Source: Candidatus Zhuqueibacterota bacterium (GTDB lineage: Bacteria > Zhuqueibacterota > Zhuqueibacteria > Zhuqueibacterales > Zhuqueibacteraceae). From it: DNA of 64,000 bases. Below are positions 1 through 8,210 of this stretch, in pieces. The notes under the pieces are model-generated. The model was not told the origin of the DNA. It saw only the letters and a list, made by a program, of their open reading frames with translations, and ran no database searches. The stretch is from NCBI GenBank assembly GCA_022616415.1, contig JAKEEU010000128.1, positions 27,987-91,986 of the forward strand. The letters run 5' to 3'. The translations under genes and the position numbers were made by a program. The number at the start of each line of letters is the position of its first letter. Within the stretch, counting starts at the first letter, position 1.

Positions 1-241
1 TGGTGTGATAGCTAAAAATCACACCGATGGCAAAAATCAGCAAGCCAAGGCGCGGGTTGAAATCCTTTTGCAAATAAAACTTGTCGTGGCCGCAAACGCC
101 GCAGCGCTCGACCACGTCGGTTTTCGCGGACGTGAAATGAGACAAATTCACGTGGCAAGCGTCGCAGGCTAAGCTTGATTCCGGATTCCAATCCGTTTTT
201 TGCTCGACGTTGCAATGCGGGCAGATAAATTCGACGGTCAT
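1..241 (-). CDS. zinc-ribbon membrane protein, 3' end cut by window edge
   Basis: Translating the minus strand from the ATG at 241 gives a protein opening MTVEFICPHCNVEQK, with three Cys pairs (CPHC, CDAC and CGVCG) over the first 60 residues. A hydrophobic stretch (LGLLIFAIGVIF) follows at the window edge. The paired CxxC motifs indicate one or two zinc ribbons, and the hydrophobic end suggests the start of a membrane domain. The stop lies outside the window, so length and family cannot be judged. A longer reading across 12-326 in another frame lacks this pattern and is a shadow. Confidence 0.6.
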   Translation of the reverse strand, partial: MTVEFICPHCNVEQKTDWNPESSLACDACHVNLSHFTSAKTDVVERCGVCGHDKFYLQKDFNPRLGLLIFAIGVIFSYHT

Positions 242-283
242 ATTTTCTCGTTTCGGAAAAATTGAGCAGCCAAAATGCGTTCC

Positions 284-345
284 TAGTTACGCCTTTAGGC
301 GTCGGAGGCACCAGCAGCAACGACAACGCCTGAAGGCGTCACTAC
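284..345. repeat. double palindrome between zinc-ribbon and LON genes
   Basis: Two short palindromes, ACGCCTTTAGGCGT (289-302) and ACGCCTGAAGGCGT (326-339), lie 23 bases apart. They can fold alone or pair with each other. The element sits just after the stop of the LON-domain gene and before the zinc-ribbon start, so it may also end transcription. It resembles the short interspersed palindromes seen elsewhere in this window, but no second copy was found. Confidence 0.5.
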
Positions 346-349
346 GAAC

Positions 350-1054
350 CTAATTCAAGCTGGGGTCATCCGGTATGACGCGAATATTACGGACGACGTT
401 GCGGAGCTTCGCCACGTGAAACAAACGCTCGTCGATGATGCCGCGAACGATGCCGTAGCGTTTGGCCACGCCCGACATCTCCAGCAGTTGCTGTTTTTGG
501 ACAATCGGAATATCGAGAACCGCGGCGACTTGATTGACGACGGACTCGAGCGAGGCGGTGCGATCGAGCTTGTGCTCCTCCAACTCGACGCCGAGCACCT
601 CGTTCAAATAGCGCAAAAATTGATTCAGAAAAGCCTCCCGCTCGTGCATTTGCTGGTCGGTTTCCAAAAGCAAGGGGTCGTCATCCAGCAGCCGGACGCG
701 AGCGATGCGATAAGGATCCTCCTGCACGAAATCAGCGATCTTGAAGCGGCTCAACCCGCGCAACAGAATGTTGAAGCGTCCCTGCGGTAATTTTTCGTGC
801 GCTTCGATTTTGCCGACGCAGCCGATTTGATGCACCGGCGGCGCGCCGAAATAATCACGCTCCCACCCCTCTTGCAGCAAGATCATGCCGATTTTTTGAT
901 CGCGGCGCAATGCGTCGTGGATCATGCATTTATAGCGCTCCTCAAAAATGTGCAACGGCAGGAAAATTTTTGGAAAGAACACGACGTTCGGCAGCGGAAA
1001 TATCGGTATCCTGGGGAGAGCTACGCTCGCAGAGCGGCGTTCACGCAGGGTCAT
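350..1054 (-). CDS. LON peptidase substrate-binding domain protein
   Basis: The 234-residue product matches the stand-alone LON substrate-binding (PF02190) family: a PIFPLPNVVFFPKIFLPLHIFEE-like opening (about residues 17-40), a central IGCVGKIEAHEKLPQGRFNI segment and a helical C-terminal half. There is no AAA or protease domain, so this is the N-domain-only form and not Lon itself. Such proteins are thought to bind peptides or substrates; the role here is unknown. Its ATG overlaps the queG stop by four bases (ATGA), so the two are translationally coupled in one operon. Confidence 0.85.
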   Translation of the reverse strand: MTLRERRSASVALPRIPIFPLPNVVFFPKIFLPLHIFEERYKCMIHDALRRDQKIGMILLQEGWERDYFGAPPVHQIGCVGKIEAHEKLPQGRFNILLRGLSRFKIADFVQEDPYRIARVRLLDDDPLLLETDQQMHEREAFLNQFLRYLNEVLGVELEEHKLDRTASLESVVNQVAAVLDIPIVQKQQLLEMSGVAKRYGIVRGIIDERLFHVAKLRNVVRNIRVIPDDPSLN

Positions 1055-2187
1055 GATTTTCCTCCTTCCTGAAACGGAACCGGTGTGAATGTTGGAGGTG
1101 GCGTCTGTTTTTCAATCGCATTTCCATCCACTTTAGTCTTCAACTTTTCGTAAGCCCAACGCGCATGCTCTCGCAACAGTCCCTCCGGATGTTGCAGAAA
1201 ACGCGCGACGATGGGCAGGTATTCGTCCATGCCGCTGTTGCCAAGCGCCACCAGCAAGTTGCGCATGAACCCGCGCCATTTGGCGCGTTTGATCGGCGAG
1301 CGGCGAAATTTTTGGCGAAACGCTTCTTCGTCCATTTCAGCCAGCGCCGCGAGCGGCGGCGCGACAGTGTCAGGCCTCGGCAAAAAGGCGTGTTCGGAAG
1401 TAACAGCGGCTTTGCGGTTCCACGGACAAACATCCTGGCAAATATCGCAACCGAAAACGTGCTGCCCCATTTGCGGCCGCAGCGCTTCCGGAATTTCGTC
1501 GCGCAGCTCGATGGTCAAATAAGAAATGCAACGGCGCGCGTCGAGTTGATACGGCGCGATGATCGCCTCGGTCGGACAGGCGTCGATGCAGCGGCGACAC
1601 GTGCCGCAGCGATCCGGTGGCGGCGCATCAAATTCGAGCACGAGATTGGTGATCAGCTCGCCGATGAAAAACCAACTGCCGAGGCGTTGGTTGATCAAAT
1701 TGGTGTGTTTGCCGAACCAGCCGAGTCCGGCATATTTGGCAAACACGCGGTCGAGCATCGGACCGGTATCGACGTAGTACCGGCCTTTGTAATCCGGCCC
1801 GACCTCCTGCGCGAAAAATTTGTGCAATGCCGCCAGTTTTTCGCGAAGAACGTCGTGATAATCATCACCCCAGGCGTAGCGCGAAATCCAGCCGCGCCGC
1901 GAATCTTGAATTTCTGTTGATAACGGCTGCGCGGTGTGATAAACGACACCGATGACGATGACCGACTGGGCTTCGGGCAAAATCTGCCGCGGATCGAGCC
2001 GCGTCGGCAATTGCCGCTCCAAATAATGCATCTCGCCGGCGTGGCCTTCTTGCAGCCATTGCGGATAAAAGCCAAGCTCTTGAAATTGAGCAACCGGAGC
2101 GACGCCGACCAACTCGCAGCCTAATTCGCGAGCGAAGGATTTTAGGCGTTCGGTGAACGGAACAGTCGAGTTTTCAATTTTTGGCAT
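1051..2187 (-). CDS. queG: epoxyqueuosine reductase QueG
   Basis: QueG is a cobalamin and iron-sulfur enzyme that makes the last step of queuosine in tRNA. Visible features are the active-site stretch YYVDTGPMLDR (about residue 145), two ferredoxin-type clusters (CGTCRRCIDACP and CDICQDVCPWN) and a HEAT-like C-terminal tail. I chose the start at MPKIENSTVPF (2187), where QueG similarity begins; the frame stays open a further 438 bases upstream, but that stretch reads as a different protein. The length of 378 residues is normal for the family. It is coupled to the LON gene by the ATGA overlap at 1051-1054. Confidence 0.9.
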   Translation of the reverse strand: MPKIENSTVPFTERLKSFARELGCELVGVAPVAQFQELGFYPQWLQEGHAGEMHYLERQLPTRLDPRQILPEAQSVIVIGVVYHTAQPLSTEIQDSRRGWISRYAWGDDYHDVLREKLAALHKFFAQEVGPDYKGRYYVDTGPMLDRVFAKYAGLGWFGKHTNLINQRLGSWFFIGELITNLVLEFDAPPPDRCGTCRRCIDACPTEAIIAPYQLDARRCISYLTIELRDEIPEALRPQMGQHVFGCDICQDVCPWNRKAAVTSEHAFLPRPDTVAPPLAALAEMDEEAFRQKFRRSPIKRAKWRGFMRNLLVALGNSGMDEYLPIVARFLQHPEGLLREHARWAYEKLKTKVDGNAIEKQTPPPTFTPVPFQEGGKS

Positions 2188-2625
2188 TATTTGTTGGCTA
2201 TTTCTATTTTTCTTTTGCGCTGTTCGTTGAAGGTCTATCAGCAACCCATCTCCTAAATCGCCCAAATAATTCACATTTCGCATATCAACGATAATATTCA
2301 CGTTGTCTTTTGCTATTAGATATCTTCCCAATTCATAGAGCAAAAACGAATAAAATGAAAAACCATCTAAAGCCATCTCTTGGCCTGAAACATCATCCTT
2401 GGGTTCAAGGATAGTGACTGAATTTCCAATAGAAGTATATTCATCAATAATTTTAAAGTATGGTTGAGATTCAATGTTAAGCGTAAACGCAATTTGGAGA
2501 TGAGATTCTGCTTCACTCCGGTTGCCGTGATCCCAGTTATATTCCGAATAAAATTCTTTTGCAATTTCGTAATGAAGTGCCGCATTGGCTGGTTCTTCTA
2601 AAAGTTTTCTTTTTAGATCTAAATC
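2188..2625 (-). pseudogene. STAS-like fragment fused in frame upstream of queG
   Basis: The queG frame continues upstream to a TAA at 2626-2628. The extra 146 codons give a helical, TPR-like stretch (ANAALHYEIAKEFYSEYN) and then a segment resembling a STAS or anti-sigma-antagonist fold (NSVTILEPKDDVSGQE, then NIIVDMRNVNYLGDLGDGLL). The STAS-like part loses its last helix at the queG start. No ATG stands at its beginning; the first is at 2376, inside the domain. It looks like the middle of a truncated gene joined to queG by deletion. The STAS assignment rests on my reading of the pattern. Confidence 0.5.
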
Positions 2626-2797
2626 TTAGTGTCAGTCGATTCTCTGATAATGCGGAGTACGAACCGCCGAAATGGATGATAAAACTTATTCTTTAGGCGT
2701 GTTGACAGCGGCAACAAGAATGGATTACGTGTTTTTTTTCTTTTAAGCATCCTGCATCGTATTGTCGATCCATTGTTTTGTGAATTTCATCTTTAAT

Positions 2798-3295
2798 TTA
2801 CTCCACTTTTCTCTGTGACAGCCTCGTCTTAATCACCAGCCGATGCTCGCGGCGCACGTTGGCGTCGTGCCAACGCCGCGTCTCTTCCGGCGTGGCGGGT
2901 TGATATGGCGGCGCCATCGTGGGCTTGCCGTTATCATCGAGCGCGACAAAAGTCAAATAGGCCGAGCTGGTGTGTTGTCGCTCGCCGGTGAGCAAATTCT
3001 CCGACCAAACTTTGGCGCCAATTTCCATGGAAGTTCTAAATGCGCGGTTGAGGGCGGCTTTGACGATGATGAGTTCACCGATCTTAATGGGGTGGCGAAA
3101 TTCGAGATAATCGATGCTGGCGGTCACGACGGGACGGCGGCAATGGCGGGTGGCTGCAGTGGCTGCGCAAACATCGACGAGATGCATAACTTTGCCGCCG
3201 AGAATGTTGCCCAAAATGTTGGCGTCGTTGGGCAGCACCATTTCCATCATTTCGGCAGTGGGCGCGGCGACAAAGGCGGAAGCGTCTTCTTTCAT
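2798..3295 (-). CDS. acyl-CoA thioesterase, hotdog fold
   Basis: The product has the single-hotdog acyl-CoA thioesterase pattern of the YciA/BACH type: MVLPNDANILGNILGGKVMH (catalytic Asp/Asn region), then HCRRPVVTASIDYLEFRHPI and a core ending TGERQHTSSAYLTFVALD. It would hydrolyse acyl-CoA to free acid and CoA in the cytoplasm. I prefer the ATG at 3295 over a TTG two codons earlier. A hairpin with a T-run separates it from the metallo-hydrolase gene upstream, so it is probably transcribed on its own. Confidence 0.85.
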   Translation of the reverse strand: MKEDASAFVAAPTAEMMEMVLPNDANILGNILGGKVMHLVDVCAATAATRHCRRPVVTASIDYLEFRHPIKIGELIIVKAALNRAFRTSMEIGAKVWSENLLTGERQHTSSAYLTFVALDDNGKPTMAPPYQPATPEETRRWHDANVRREHRLVIKTRLSQRKVE

Positions 3296-3319
3296 GTTCA
3301 AAAGGCGATCGTGATAATA

Positions 3320-3344
3320 CGATAAAAACAGACGAGCCGTCTGT
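3320..3344 (-). terminator. rho-independent terminator of the MBL-fold gene
   Basis: On the minus strand ACAGACG-GCT-CGTCTGT (3328-3344) forms a seven-pair stem with a three-base loop and is followed at once by TTTTTATC. It lies six bases after the metallo-hydrolase stop. The stem-loop core CGGCTCG recurs after other minus-strand genes in this window. Confidence 0.75.
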
Positions 3345-3350
3345 GCTACG

Positions 3351-4415
3351 TTACTCGCCGAGGTGAATTTCCATGCCTTCTTGCGCGGCGATCACATTTT
3401 TAAAATGCTGGCGCGCATACGCTTCGACGCGCGCCATGCTTTCATCATCGTGCCGCGGATCGTGATGAAAGAGCACGAGCTGCTTGACCTGGGCTTTGTG
3501 GGCAACTTCGCAGGCCATATCGACCGTACTGTGGCCAAAGCCCTGTTTGGGAGAGAGCAAATCCGTGTATTCTTCATGCGTGTATTGCGCGTCGTGAATC
3601 AGCACGTCGGCGTCCTGCGCAAATTTGATGAGCCGTGAATCGCCGCCGGTGTAGCCTTCCGTATCGGTGGCGTAGACGACGGTGTGGCCGTTGTTCTGCA
3701 CTTTGAATACGTACACGCCGTCTTTCGGATGCGAATAACTGTGCAACATGGTCACCAGCAGGTCTTCGTGATGAAGCGCGGGCAACTCTTCACGCGCGCT
3801 GATGACACGCGGCACTTTGTTGGAGTTGCGAAACAGCAGCCGATCAGTGTCTGCCATGTTCGCGATGATCTTGTGCGAATTCATCTCTTCCAGGCGCACC
3901 GGACAATAGCGCGCGTTCATGGTCTCGGAAATGCTCTCGCGCAAATCAAAGCCCAAAAGCTGCGGGCCAAAAACGTAGAGCGAAGTTTGGCTGAGATAAG
4001 CGGGCTGAAAAAACGGCAAAGCCTGGATGTGATCGTGATGGGTGTGGCTGAGCAAAATCGACAAAACCAGCGCTTTCTCGGCATCGGAAGAGTCGGGGCC
4101 GCCGCCGTTTTGCGCGCGGTATTCCGAGAGAATGGCGTCGCCGAGACCGATGATGCCGGTGCCGGCGTCAAAAATGATGCGGTGATAGGGATTGCGAATT
4201 TCGACGCAGGAGGTGTTGCCGCCGTATTTTACCGTCTTCGGGCCGGGGACGGGATAACTTCCACGCACGCCCCAAAATTTCACCACGAGTGCGCCCTTCG
4301 ACGAATTGCCCCCGTTGTTTGAAGAACCCGCTTGGGCTTGATCTACCGCACGCAAATCTTCCTGAGCAGAGCCCTTCTTCGGATGCGCTGCCGAAGGGAG
4401 GTTGCTAATGGCCAT
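3351..4415 (-). CDS. MBL-fold metallo-hydrolase
   Basis: The metallo-beta-lactamase signature HTHHDH (LLSHTHHDHIQALPFF) is present, with further ligands plausible at ATDTEGY, LIHDAQYTHEEY and LFHHDPRHDD. The opening FWGVRGSYPVPGPKTVKYGGNTSC is typical of a large family of metal-dependent hydrolases related to RNase Z and class II cyclic-nucleotide phosphodiesterases. The substrate is unknown. A low-complexity leader of about 45 residues (SSNNGGNSSKG) precedes the domain and shows no signal peptide. An AGAGGAA sequence sits just before the ATG. Confidence 0.8.
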   Translation of the reverse strand: MAISNLPSAAHPKKGSAQEDLRAVDQAQAGSSNNGGNSSKGALVVKFWGVRGSYPVPGPKTVKYGGNTSCVEIRNPYHRIIFDAGTGIIGLGDAILSEYRAQNGGGPDSSDAEKALVLSILLSHTHHDHIQALPFFQPAYLSQTSLYVFGPQLLGFDLRESISETMNARYCPVRLEEMNSHKIIANMADTDRLLFRNSNKVPRVISAREELPALHHEDLLVTMLHSYSHPKDGVYVFKVQNNGHTVVYATDTEGYTGGDSRLIKFAQDADVLIHDAQYTHEEYTDLLSPKQGFGHSTVDMACEVAHKAQVKQLVLFHHDPRHDDESMARVEAYARQHFKNVIAAQEGMEIHLGE

Positions 4416-4499
4416 AAGTTCCTCTTGAGCTGCACGGAAAAATCAATGATAAAAGAAACGAGCAATATTTTCCTCCCTCGCCGCATTCTTGACGTTTTC

Positions 4500-5387
4500 T
4501 TACGAGAATTTGAAAACCTTGCCGAGAATCGTCATGCCTTTCTCGTCCTCGGCGTTTGCCGCGCTGATTTGCTCAGCCAGCCGCGCGGCAATTTGTCGAA
4601 ACGCTTCCTTCACCGGCGAATCGGCTTTTTGCGCCACCACCGGCTCGCCTTGATCGCCGCCCTCGCGTATGCGGATGTCGAGCGGCACTTCACCGAGAAA
4701 AGGCACGCCAAACTTCTCCGCTGCGGCTTTGCCGCCGCCGTGAGAAAAAATCTCGGTGCGTTCGCCGCAGTGGGGGCAGGCGAAATAGCTCATGTTTTCG
4801 ATCAAACCTAGCACCGGCACTTCGACTTTGCGGAACATGTTGATGCCTTTTTTTGCATCGCTCAATGCCACGTCCTGCGGCGTGGTGACAATGACGGCGC
4901 CGGCGAGCGCGACGGATTGCGAAAGTGTGAGCTGGGCATCACCGGTTCCCGGCGGCATGTCGACGATCAAATAATCCAACTCGCCCCACTCGACGTCGGT
5001 GAGAAATTGTTGAATCATGCGTCCCACCAACGGGCCGCGCCAAATCACCGCGGTGTCGCCCTGATTGACGAAGCCGATGGAAACAATTTTCAGACCGTAT
5101 TTTTCAATCGGCGCGATTTTTCCGGAAGGCGCGCCGGCCAGTTGTTTGCCTTCGGTGCCGGTCATCATCGGCACGTTGGGGCCGTAAATGTCGGCATCCA
5201 AGAGACCGACTTTAGCGCCGGTTTGCGCCAAGGCGACGGCGAAGTTCACGGCAACAGTCGATTTGCCAACACCACCTTTGCCGCTGGCGACGGCGATGAT
5301 GTACTTGGCGCCGGGCACTGCGAGGCGGCTCGGCTGTTGTGGAGGAGGTGTTGCCAAAGGCAATCCTTTTTGCTGGAAGTCAGGCAT
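4500..5387 (-). CDS. Mrp/NBP35-family ATP-binding protein
   Basis: The deviant Walker A motif ASGKGGVGKST opens the domain (about residue 33). DADIYGPNVPMMTG, the VDMPPGTGDAQLTLSQ switch region and a C-terminal CPHCGERTEIF with the CxxC that binds a bridging iron-sulfur cluster follow. The protein is a probable iron-sulfur carrier or scaffold (ApbC/Mrp). It lacks the N-terminal DUF59 domain found in many Mrp proteins. The start at MPDFQQKG (5387) is my choice; the frame opens at 5429 and neither site has a clear ribosome binding site. Confidence 0.88.
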   Translation of the reverse strand: MPDFQQKGLPLATPPPQQPSRLAVPGAKYIIAVASGKGGVGKSTVAVNFAVALAQTGAKVGLLDADIYGPNVPMMTGTEGKQLAGAPSGKIAPIEKYGLKIVSIGFVNQGDTAVIWRGPLVGRMIQQFLTDVEWGELDYLIVDMPPGTGDAQLTLSQSVALAGAVIVTTPQDVALSDAKKGINMFRKVEVPVLGLIENMSYFACPHCGERTEIFSHGGGKAAAEKFGVPFLGEVPLDIRIREGGDQGEPVVAQKADSPVKEAFRQIAARLAEQISAANAEDEKGMTILGKVFKFS

Positions 5388-5461
5388 GACATTCTCATCT
5401 AAAATTTGTGTCGTAACAAAAATCGTCATTAACCGGCAAGCTTCGCGTGGTCATTATCAAC

Positions 5462-5800
5462 TCATACTTGAACTCGTCGGCGATTAACGATTCTTCTATC
5501 ATCTAAAAATTCCACTGGTTTTGCATCCCTGCCACGTTCCCACATTAAGGAGAAAAACCAAATGCCGCTCTCTCCAATACAAAAGTCCGCAGGCGTGAAG
5601 GTCATCTTTGAATCAAGAGGCGGCTTTGGCTGTTGTGGATTATACTCTGCTTGCCAACCGAATACCTCGCCTTGCCATGCCTTTCCCTTTGCGTGCAGTT
5701 TAGCGGCAAATTTCCTAACCTCATCGAGGTTGGGAATGGCAAGTGGAACAATCGCGGCATAATCATCAAGCGTTTTAATTTTAGCTTTAGCAATCGCCAC
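5462..5800 (-). CDS. hypothetical protein paired with DUF4160 gene
   Basis: I do not recognise this protein. The frame is open from 5881, but the first part lies inside the DUF4160 gene. A GTG at 5800 gives about 112 residues (VAIAKAKIKTLDDYAAIVPL) and a 14-base overlap with that gene, suggesting coupling. The sequence is charged with no membrane segment. In many genomes DUF4160 is followed by a short DUF2442 gene; this product stands in that place but does not show the DUF2442 pattern I expect. The start is uncertain. Confidence 0.45.
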   Translation of the reverse strand: MAIAKAKIKTLDDYAAIVPLAIPNLDEVRKFAAKLHAKGKAWQGEVFGWQAEYNPQQPKPPLDSKMTFTPADFCIGESGIWFFSLMWERGRDAKPVEFLDDRRIVNRRRVQV

Positions 5801-6035
5801 GTTTCCGTTGTTCCTGGCGCCATGCTTCAATGATGTCATCATAATATTCTTCCAAAATTCTTTCGATCTCATGAAGTTCATGATCTCGAAACCGACGCGA
5901 TTTTGCTAATGTGATTGGCGTTAACCAGTATTTCGCTTCCTTGCCACCTTTTCCAATATGGATATGTGTCGGTTCGTCGAGATCTGCTTCATAAAACCAA
6001 AATCTGTAGCCTCTAACGCGTAAAACGACCGGCAT
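5787..6035 (-). CDS. DUF4160 domain protein
   Basis: The 82 residues follow the DUF4160 pattern closely: MPVVLRVRGYRFWFYEADLDEP, then THIHIGKGGKEAKYWLTPI (the conserved HIH and KxW), then a helix ending EERYY-like EEYYDDIIEAWRQEQ. DUF4160 proteins usually sit in two-gene units with toxin-antitoxin character, but no activity is established. The downstream partner overlaps its 3' end. Confidence 0.85.
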   Translation of the reverse strand: MPVVLRVRGYRFWFYEADLDEPTHIHIGKGGKEAKYWLTPITLAKSRRFRDHELHEIERILEEYYDDIIEAWRQEQRKRGDC

Positions 6036-6068
6036 ATCTTTTCCTGTGTCAGGAAATTGCGTACCGTT

Positions 6069-6548
6069 TCAGTGCAACTGAAAAACCACGTAGAACAAAA
6101 GGAACAAGCCTGCCGCCAAATCTCCCAGCGTGAGAAAAATGGCGATGCGGTGCAGCGTGGCGAAACGCGCGCGCGCCGGTGAATCCGCAGGCGCACTGTC
6201 GAAGCAGCCGATGATTTGGCGCAGTTCGTCCATCCGCGGATTCAGATAAAAATATTGCCCCATCCAACTGCTGGACAGGAAAAAGATCGCGACGACTTCC
6301 GCGAGTGAGGGTGCTGGCAAAAGGCCCTCGGAAGAGCGCGAGGTGCTGAAAGCGACCAATCCCAATATAAAAAATATTTTCCAAATGTCAAACGTTTTCA
6401 AATACGTGCCGACGAGCGTTCCGGCGCGGCTCGCCGAGGGCACGAACTGGAAGGTTTTGGGAGTCACGACAAAGGCGAGCACGAAGGCGCCACCCACCCA
6501 CAACGAGAGGGTGGTCAAATAAAGGTACAACGCGATACGCTCAAACAT
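6069..6548 (-). CDS. DUF4149-like integral membrane protein
   Basis: Four hydrophobic segments are visible (LYLYLTTLSLWVGGAFVLAF, IWKIFFILGLVAF, LAEVVAIFFLSSSW and IAIFLTLGDLAAGLFLLFYV). The arrangement, including a WVGG motif in the first helix, a polar loop after the second and a final helix near the C-terminus, fits the DUF4149 / TMEM205-like family. The function is unknown. I chose the ATG at 6548 (MFERIALYLYL), eight codons inside the longest frame. Confidence 0.65.
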   Translation of the reverse strand: MFERIALYLYLTTLSLWVGGAFVLAFVVTPKTFQFVPSASRAGTLVGTYLKTFDIWKIFFILGLVAFSTSRSSEGLLPAPSLAEVVAIFFLSSSWMGQYFYLNPRMDELRQIIGCFDSAPADSPARARFATLHRIAIFLTLGDLAAGLFLLFYVVFQLH

Positions 6549-6617
6549 GGTGCGATAATTCCTCCTAAACATGACAAAATCCTATTTTGAAAACTTTGAT
6601 TTCAAATTTACAACTTT

Positions 6618-6770
6618 TCACGCCACGTGAAATGATACTCCACTCGGTTTTGAAAACAGCAGAACGAATTGGCCATCAAGCCAGCGAACAAGGAGTTTTG
6701 CCGGAGCGCCCGAGGGATTCCCGAGACCGGAAACAAGAATATTCGTGTCTACGACGGCTTTAATAGTCAT
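6618..6770 (-). pseudogene. truncated PIN-domain toxin
   Basis: An ATG four bases after the upstream antitoxin stop begins MTIKAVVDTNILVSGLGNPS, with the first catalytic Asp of a PIN ribonuclease (VVDTN). The PIN reading continues to about residue 40 (WLDGQFVLLFS) and then runs into unrelated sequence with a stop at residue 51. Intact PIN toxins of this group have 130-140 residues and three more acidic residues, so this toxin cannot be active. Confidence 0.75.
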
Positions 6771-6773
6771 GCC

Positions 6774-7037
6774 TTATCGGGTTTTAGCATATTTTACACG
6801 CCGATACTCGCGGATGCGTCGATCTAAATCTTTCTCGTCGATGCCGCCGCGCGCTTGCACCTCTTGTTGAATCTCCCGAACCAATTTCTTGAGTTGCTGC
6901 CGCTTTCGGGCATTTTTATCTAAATAAAACTCGAGCGCTGCATTGAGGACTGCTTCCAGGTTTCCTTTAAATTGCTTATTGGCAATCTCTCTGATCGATT
7001 CGGACAGCGGCGGAGAAAGTTGTAAAGTGACTTCCAT
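6774..7037 (-). CDS. probable antitoxin of the broken PIN module
   Basis: The product is 87 residues and highly charged. It opens with an amphipathic MEVTLQLSPPLSESIREIAN segment and has a long basic helix (KNARKRQQLKKLVREIQQEV). Its size, its position directly before a PIN start and its predicted helix content suit a ribbon-helix-helix or DUF-type antitoxin. No family was firmly recognised. Since the toxin gene is truncated, this is probably an orphan antitoxin. Confidence 0.6.
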   Translation of the reverse strand: MEVTLQLSPPLSESIREIANKQFKGNLEAVLNAALEFYLDKNARKRQQLKKLVREIQQEVQARGGIDEKDLDRRIREYRRVKYAKTR

Positions 7038-7086
7038 TTTATAGACCTCACAAATGAAGATTTAATTTATTTCGGCAATTTTGTTT

Positions 7087-7103
7087 GCAAACGAGCCGTT
7101 TGC
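7087..7103 (-). terminator. hairpin after isocitrate dehydrogenase gene
   Basis: GCAAACG-GCT-CGTTTGC forms a seven-pair stem with the same GCT/AGC loop seen at 3328-3344 and 9169-9193. It begins one base after the dehydrogenase stop on the minus strand. No clear T-run follows, so termination is less certain than at 3320. Confidence 0.5.
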
Positions 7104-7104
7104 G

Positions 7105-8121
7105 TTACTTCATCTCCGCAATAATCGCCTCCACCATGTCCATCGTCTTAGCCTTGCCGCCGAGATCGGGCGTCAGCACTTTGCCTTGCTGCGTCACCTG
7201 ATGGATGGCTTGGCGGATTCTTTGGGCGGTTCGCATTTGCCCAATATGCTCCAGCATCAATATACCGGACAAGAGTATGGCTAGCGGATTTGCGATGCCT
7301 TTTCCGGCAATATCCGGCGCGCTGCCGTGAACGGCCTCGAAGACGGCGTACTTGTCGCCGATGTTGGCGCCGGGCACCAAGCCGAGGCCGCCGACCAAAC
7401 CGGCGCACAAGTCCGAAACAATGTCGCCATAAAGATTAGTGAGCACGAGCACGTCGTATTGCTGTGGCCGCATCACGAGCTGCATGCACAGGTTATCGAC
7501 GATCACTTCCTGATATTTGATCTTCGGATAGGCATTGGCGACCTTCTTGGCGGTTTCCAAAAACAGGCCGTCGCTGATCTTCATGATGTTGGCCTTGTGT
7601 ACGGCGGTCACTTTTTTGCGACGATGTTTGACGGCGTAATCGAAGGCGAACTCGACGATGCGCTTCGAAGCCTTGCCGGTGATGATCTTCAGGCTTTGCG
7701 TCACGCCGGGCGCAATCCTGTGCTCGATGCCGGCGTAAAGGTCTTCGGTATTTTCGCGCACGACGACGAGATCAACGTCGCCAAAACGGGAGGCAATCCC
7801 TGGCAGATTTCGCACCGGCCTGAGATTCGCGTACAGATCGAGCGTTTTACGCAATTCGACGTTGACGCTTGCGAAGCCTTTGCCAACGATGGTGGTGAGT
7901 GGACCTTTGAGCGCTACTTTATTTTTCTTAATGGTCTCGATAACGTGGTCGGGCAGCGGTTTGCCATATTTCTGCACCACGCCGACGCCGGCTTCGACTT
8001 CTTCCCATTCCAAATTGGCGCCGGCGGCGTCAATCACTTTGACGGCTGCGGTACTGACTTCCGGGCCGATGCCATCGCCGGGGATCAACGTTACGCGCTG
8101 AATGGTATTCTTTTTAGGCAC
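7105..8121 (-). CDS. NAD-dependent isocitrate dehydrogenase family protein
   Basis: The protein belongs to the isocitrate/isopropylmalate dehydrogenase family. It opens with RVTLIPGDGIGPEV and contains SVNVELRKTLDLYANLRPVR, the substrate-binding arrangement of NAD-type isocitrate dehydrogenase (IDH3-like). VVVRENTEDLYAGIEH, the metal-binding NLYGDIVSDLCAGLVGG and the cofactor-site FEAVHGSAPDIAGKGIANP follow. The length of 338 residues is usual. It would convert isocitrate to 2-oxoglutarate in the TCA cycle. Homoisocitrate or isopropylmalate activity cannot be excluded from sequence alone. The start is a GTG with AAGGAG some distance upstream. Confidence 0.88.
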   Translation of the reverse strand: MPKKNTIQRVTLIPGDGIGPEVSTAAVKVIDAAGANLEWEEVEAGVGVVQKYGKPLPDHVIETIKKNKVALKGPLTTIVGKGFASVNVELRKTLDLYANLRPVRNLPGIASRFGDVDLVVVRENTEDLYAGIEHRIAPGVTQSLKIITGKASKRIVEFAFDYAVKHRRKKVTAVHKANIMKISDGLFLETAKKVANAYPKIKYQEVIVDNLCMQLVMRPQQYDVLVLTNLYGDIVSDLCAGLVGGLGLVPGANIGDKYAVFEAVHGSAPDIAGKGIANPLAILLSGILMLEHIGQMRTAQRIRQAIHQVTQQGKVLTPDLGGKAKTMDMVEAIIAEMK

Positions 8122-8144
8122 GTTGTTTTGAATGACTCCTTATA

Positions 8145-8184
8145 AGAAATCGGCCTTGAGAACGAAATCCCAAGACCGATTTCT
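8145..8184 (-). terminator. stem-loop after superoxide dismutase gene
   Basis: AGAAATCGGTCTTG and CAAGGCCGATTTCT on the minus strand pair over 14 positions with one G-U, enclosing a 12-base loop. The element starts 27 bases after the sod stop and 24 bases before the dehydrogenase start. It is a plausible terminator or RNA stabiliser; no long T-run follows. Confidence 0.55.
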
Positions 8185-8210
8185 CTATTGGATAAAAATG
8201 AGAACATCAA

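Noticed and set aside
12..326. 104-codon minus-strand frame at the window edge
   Set aside because: The neighbouring frame from 241 encodes paired CxxC motifs and a membrane segment, which this reading lacks; it also spans the palindromic repeat.
7327..8145. 272-codon plus-strand frame
   Set aside because: Antisense shadow of isocitrate dehydrogenase.
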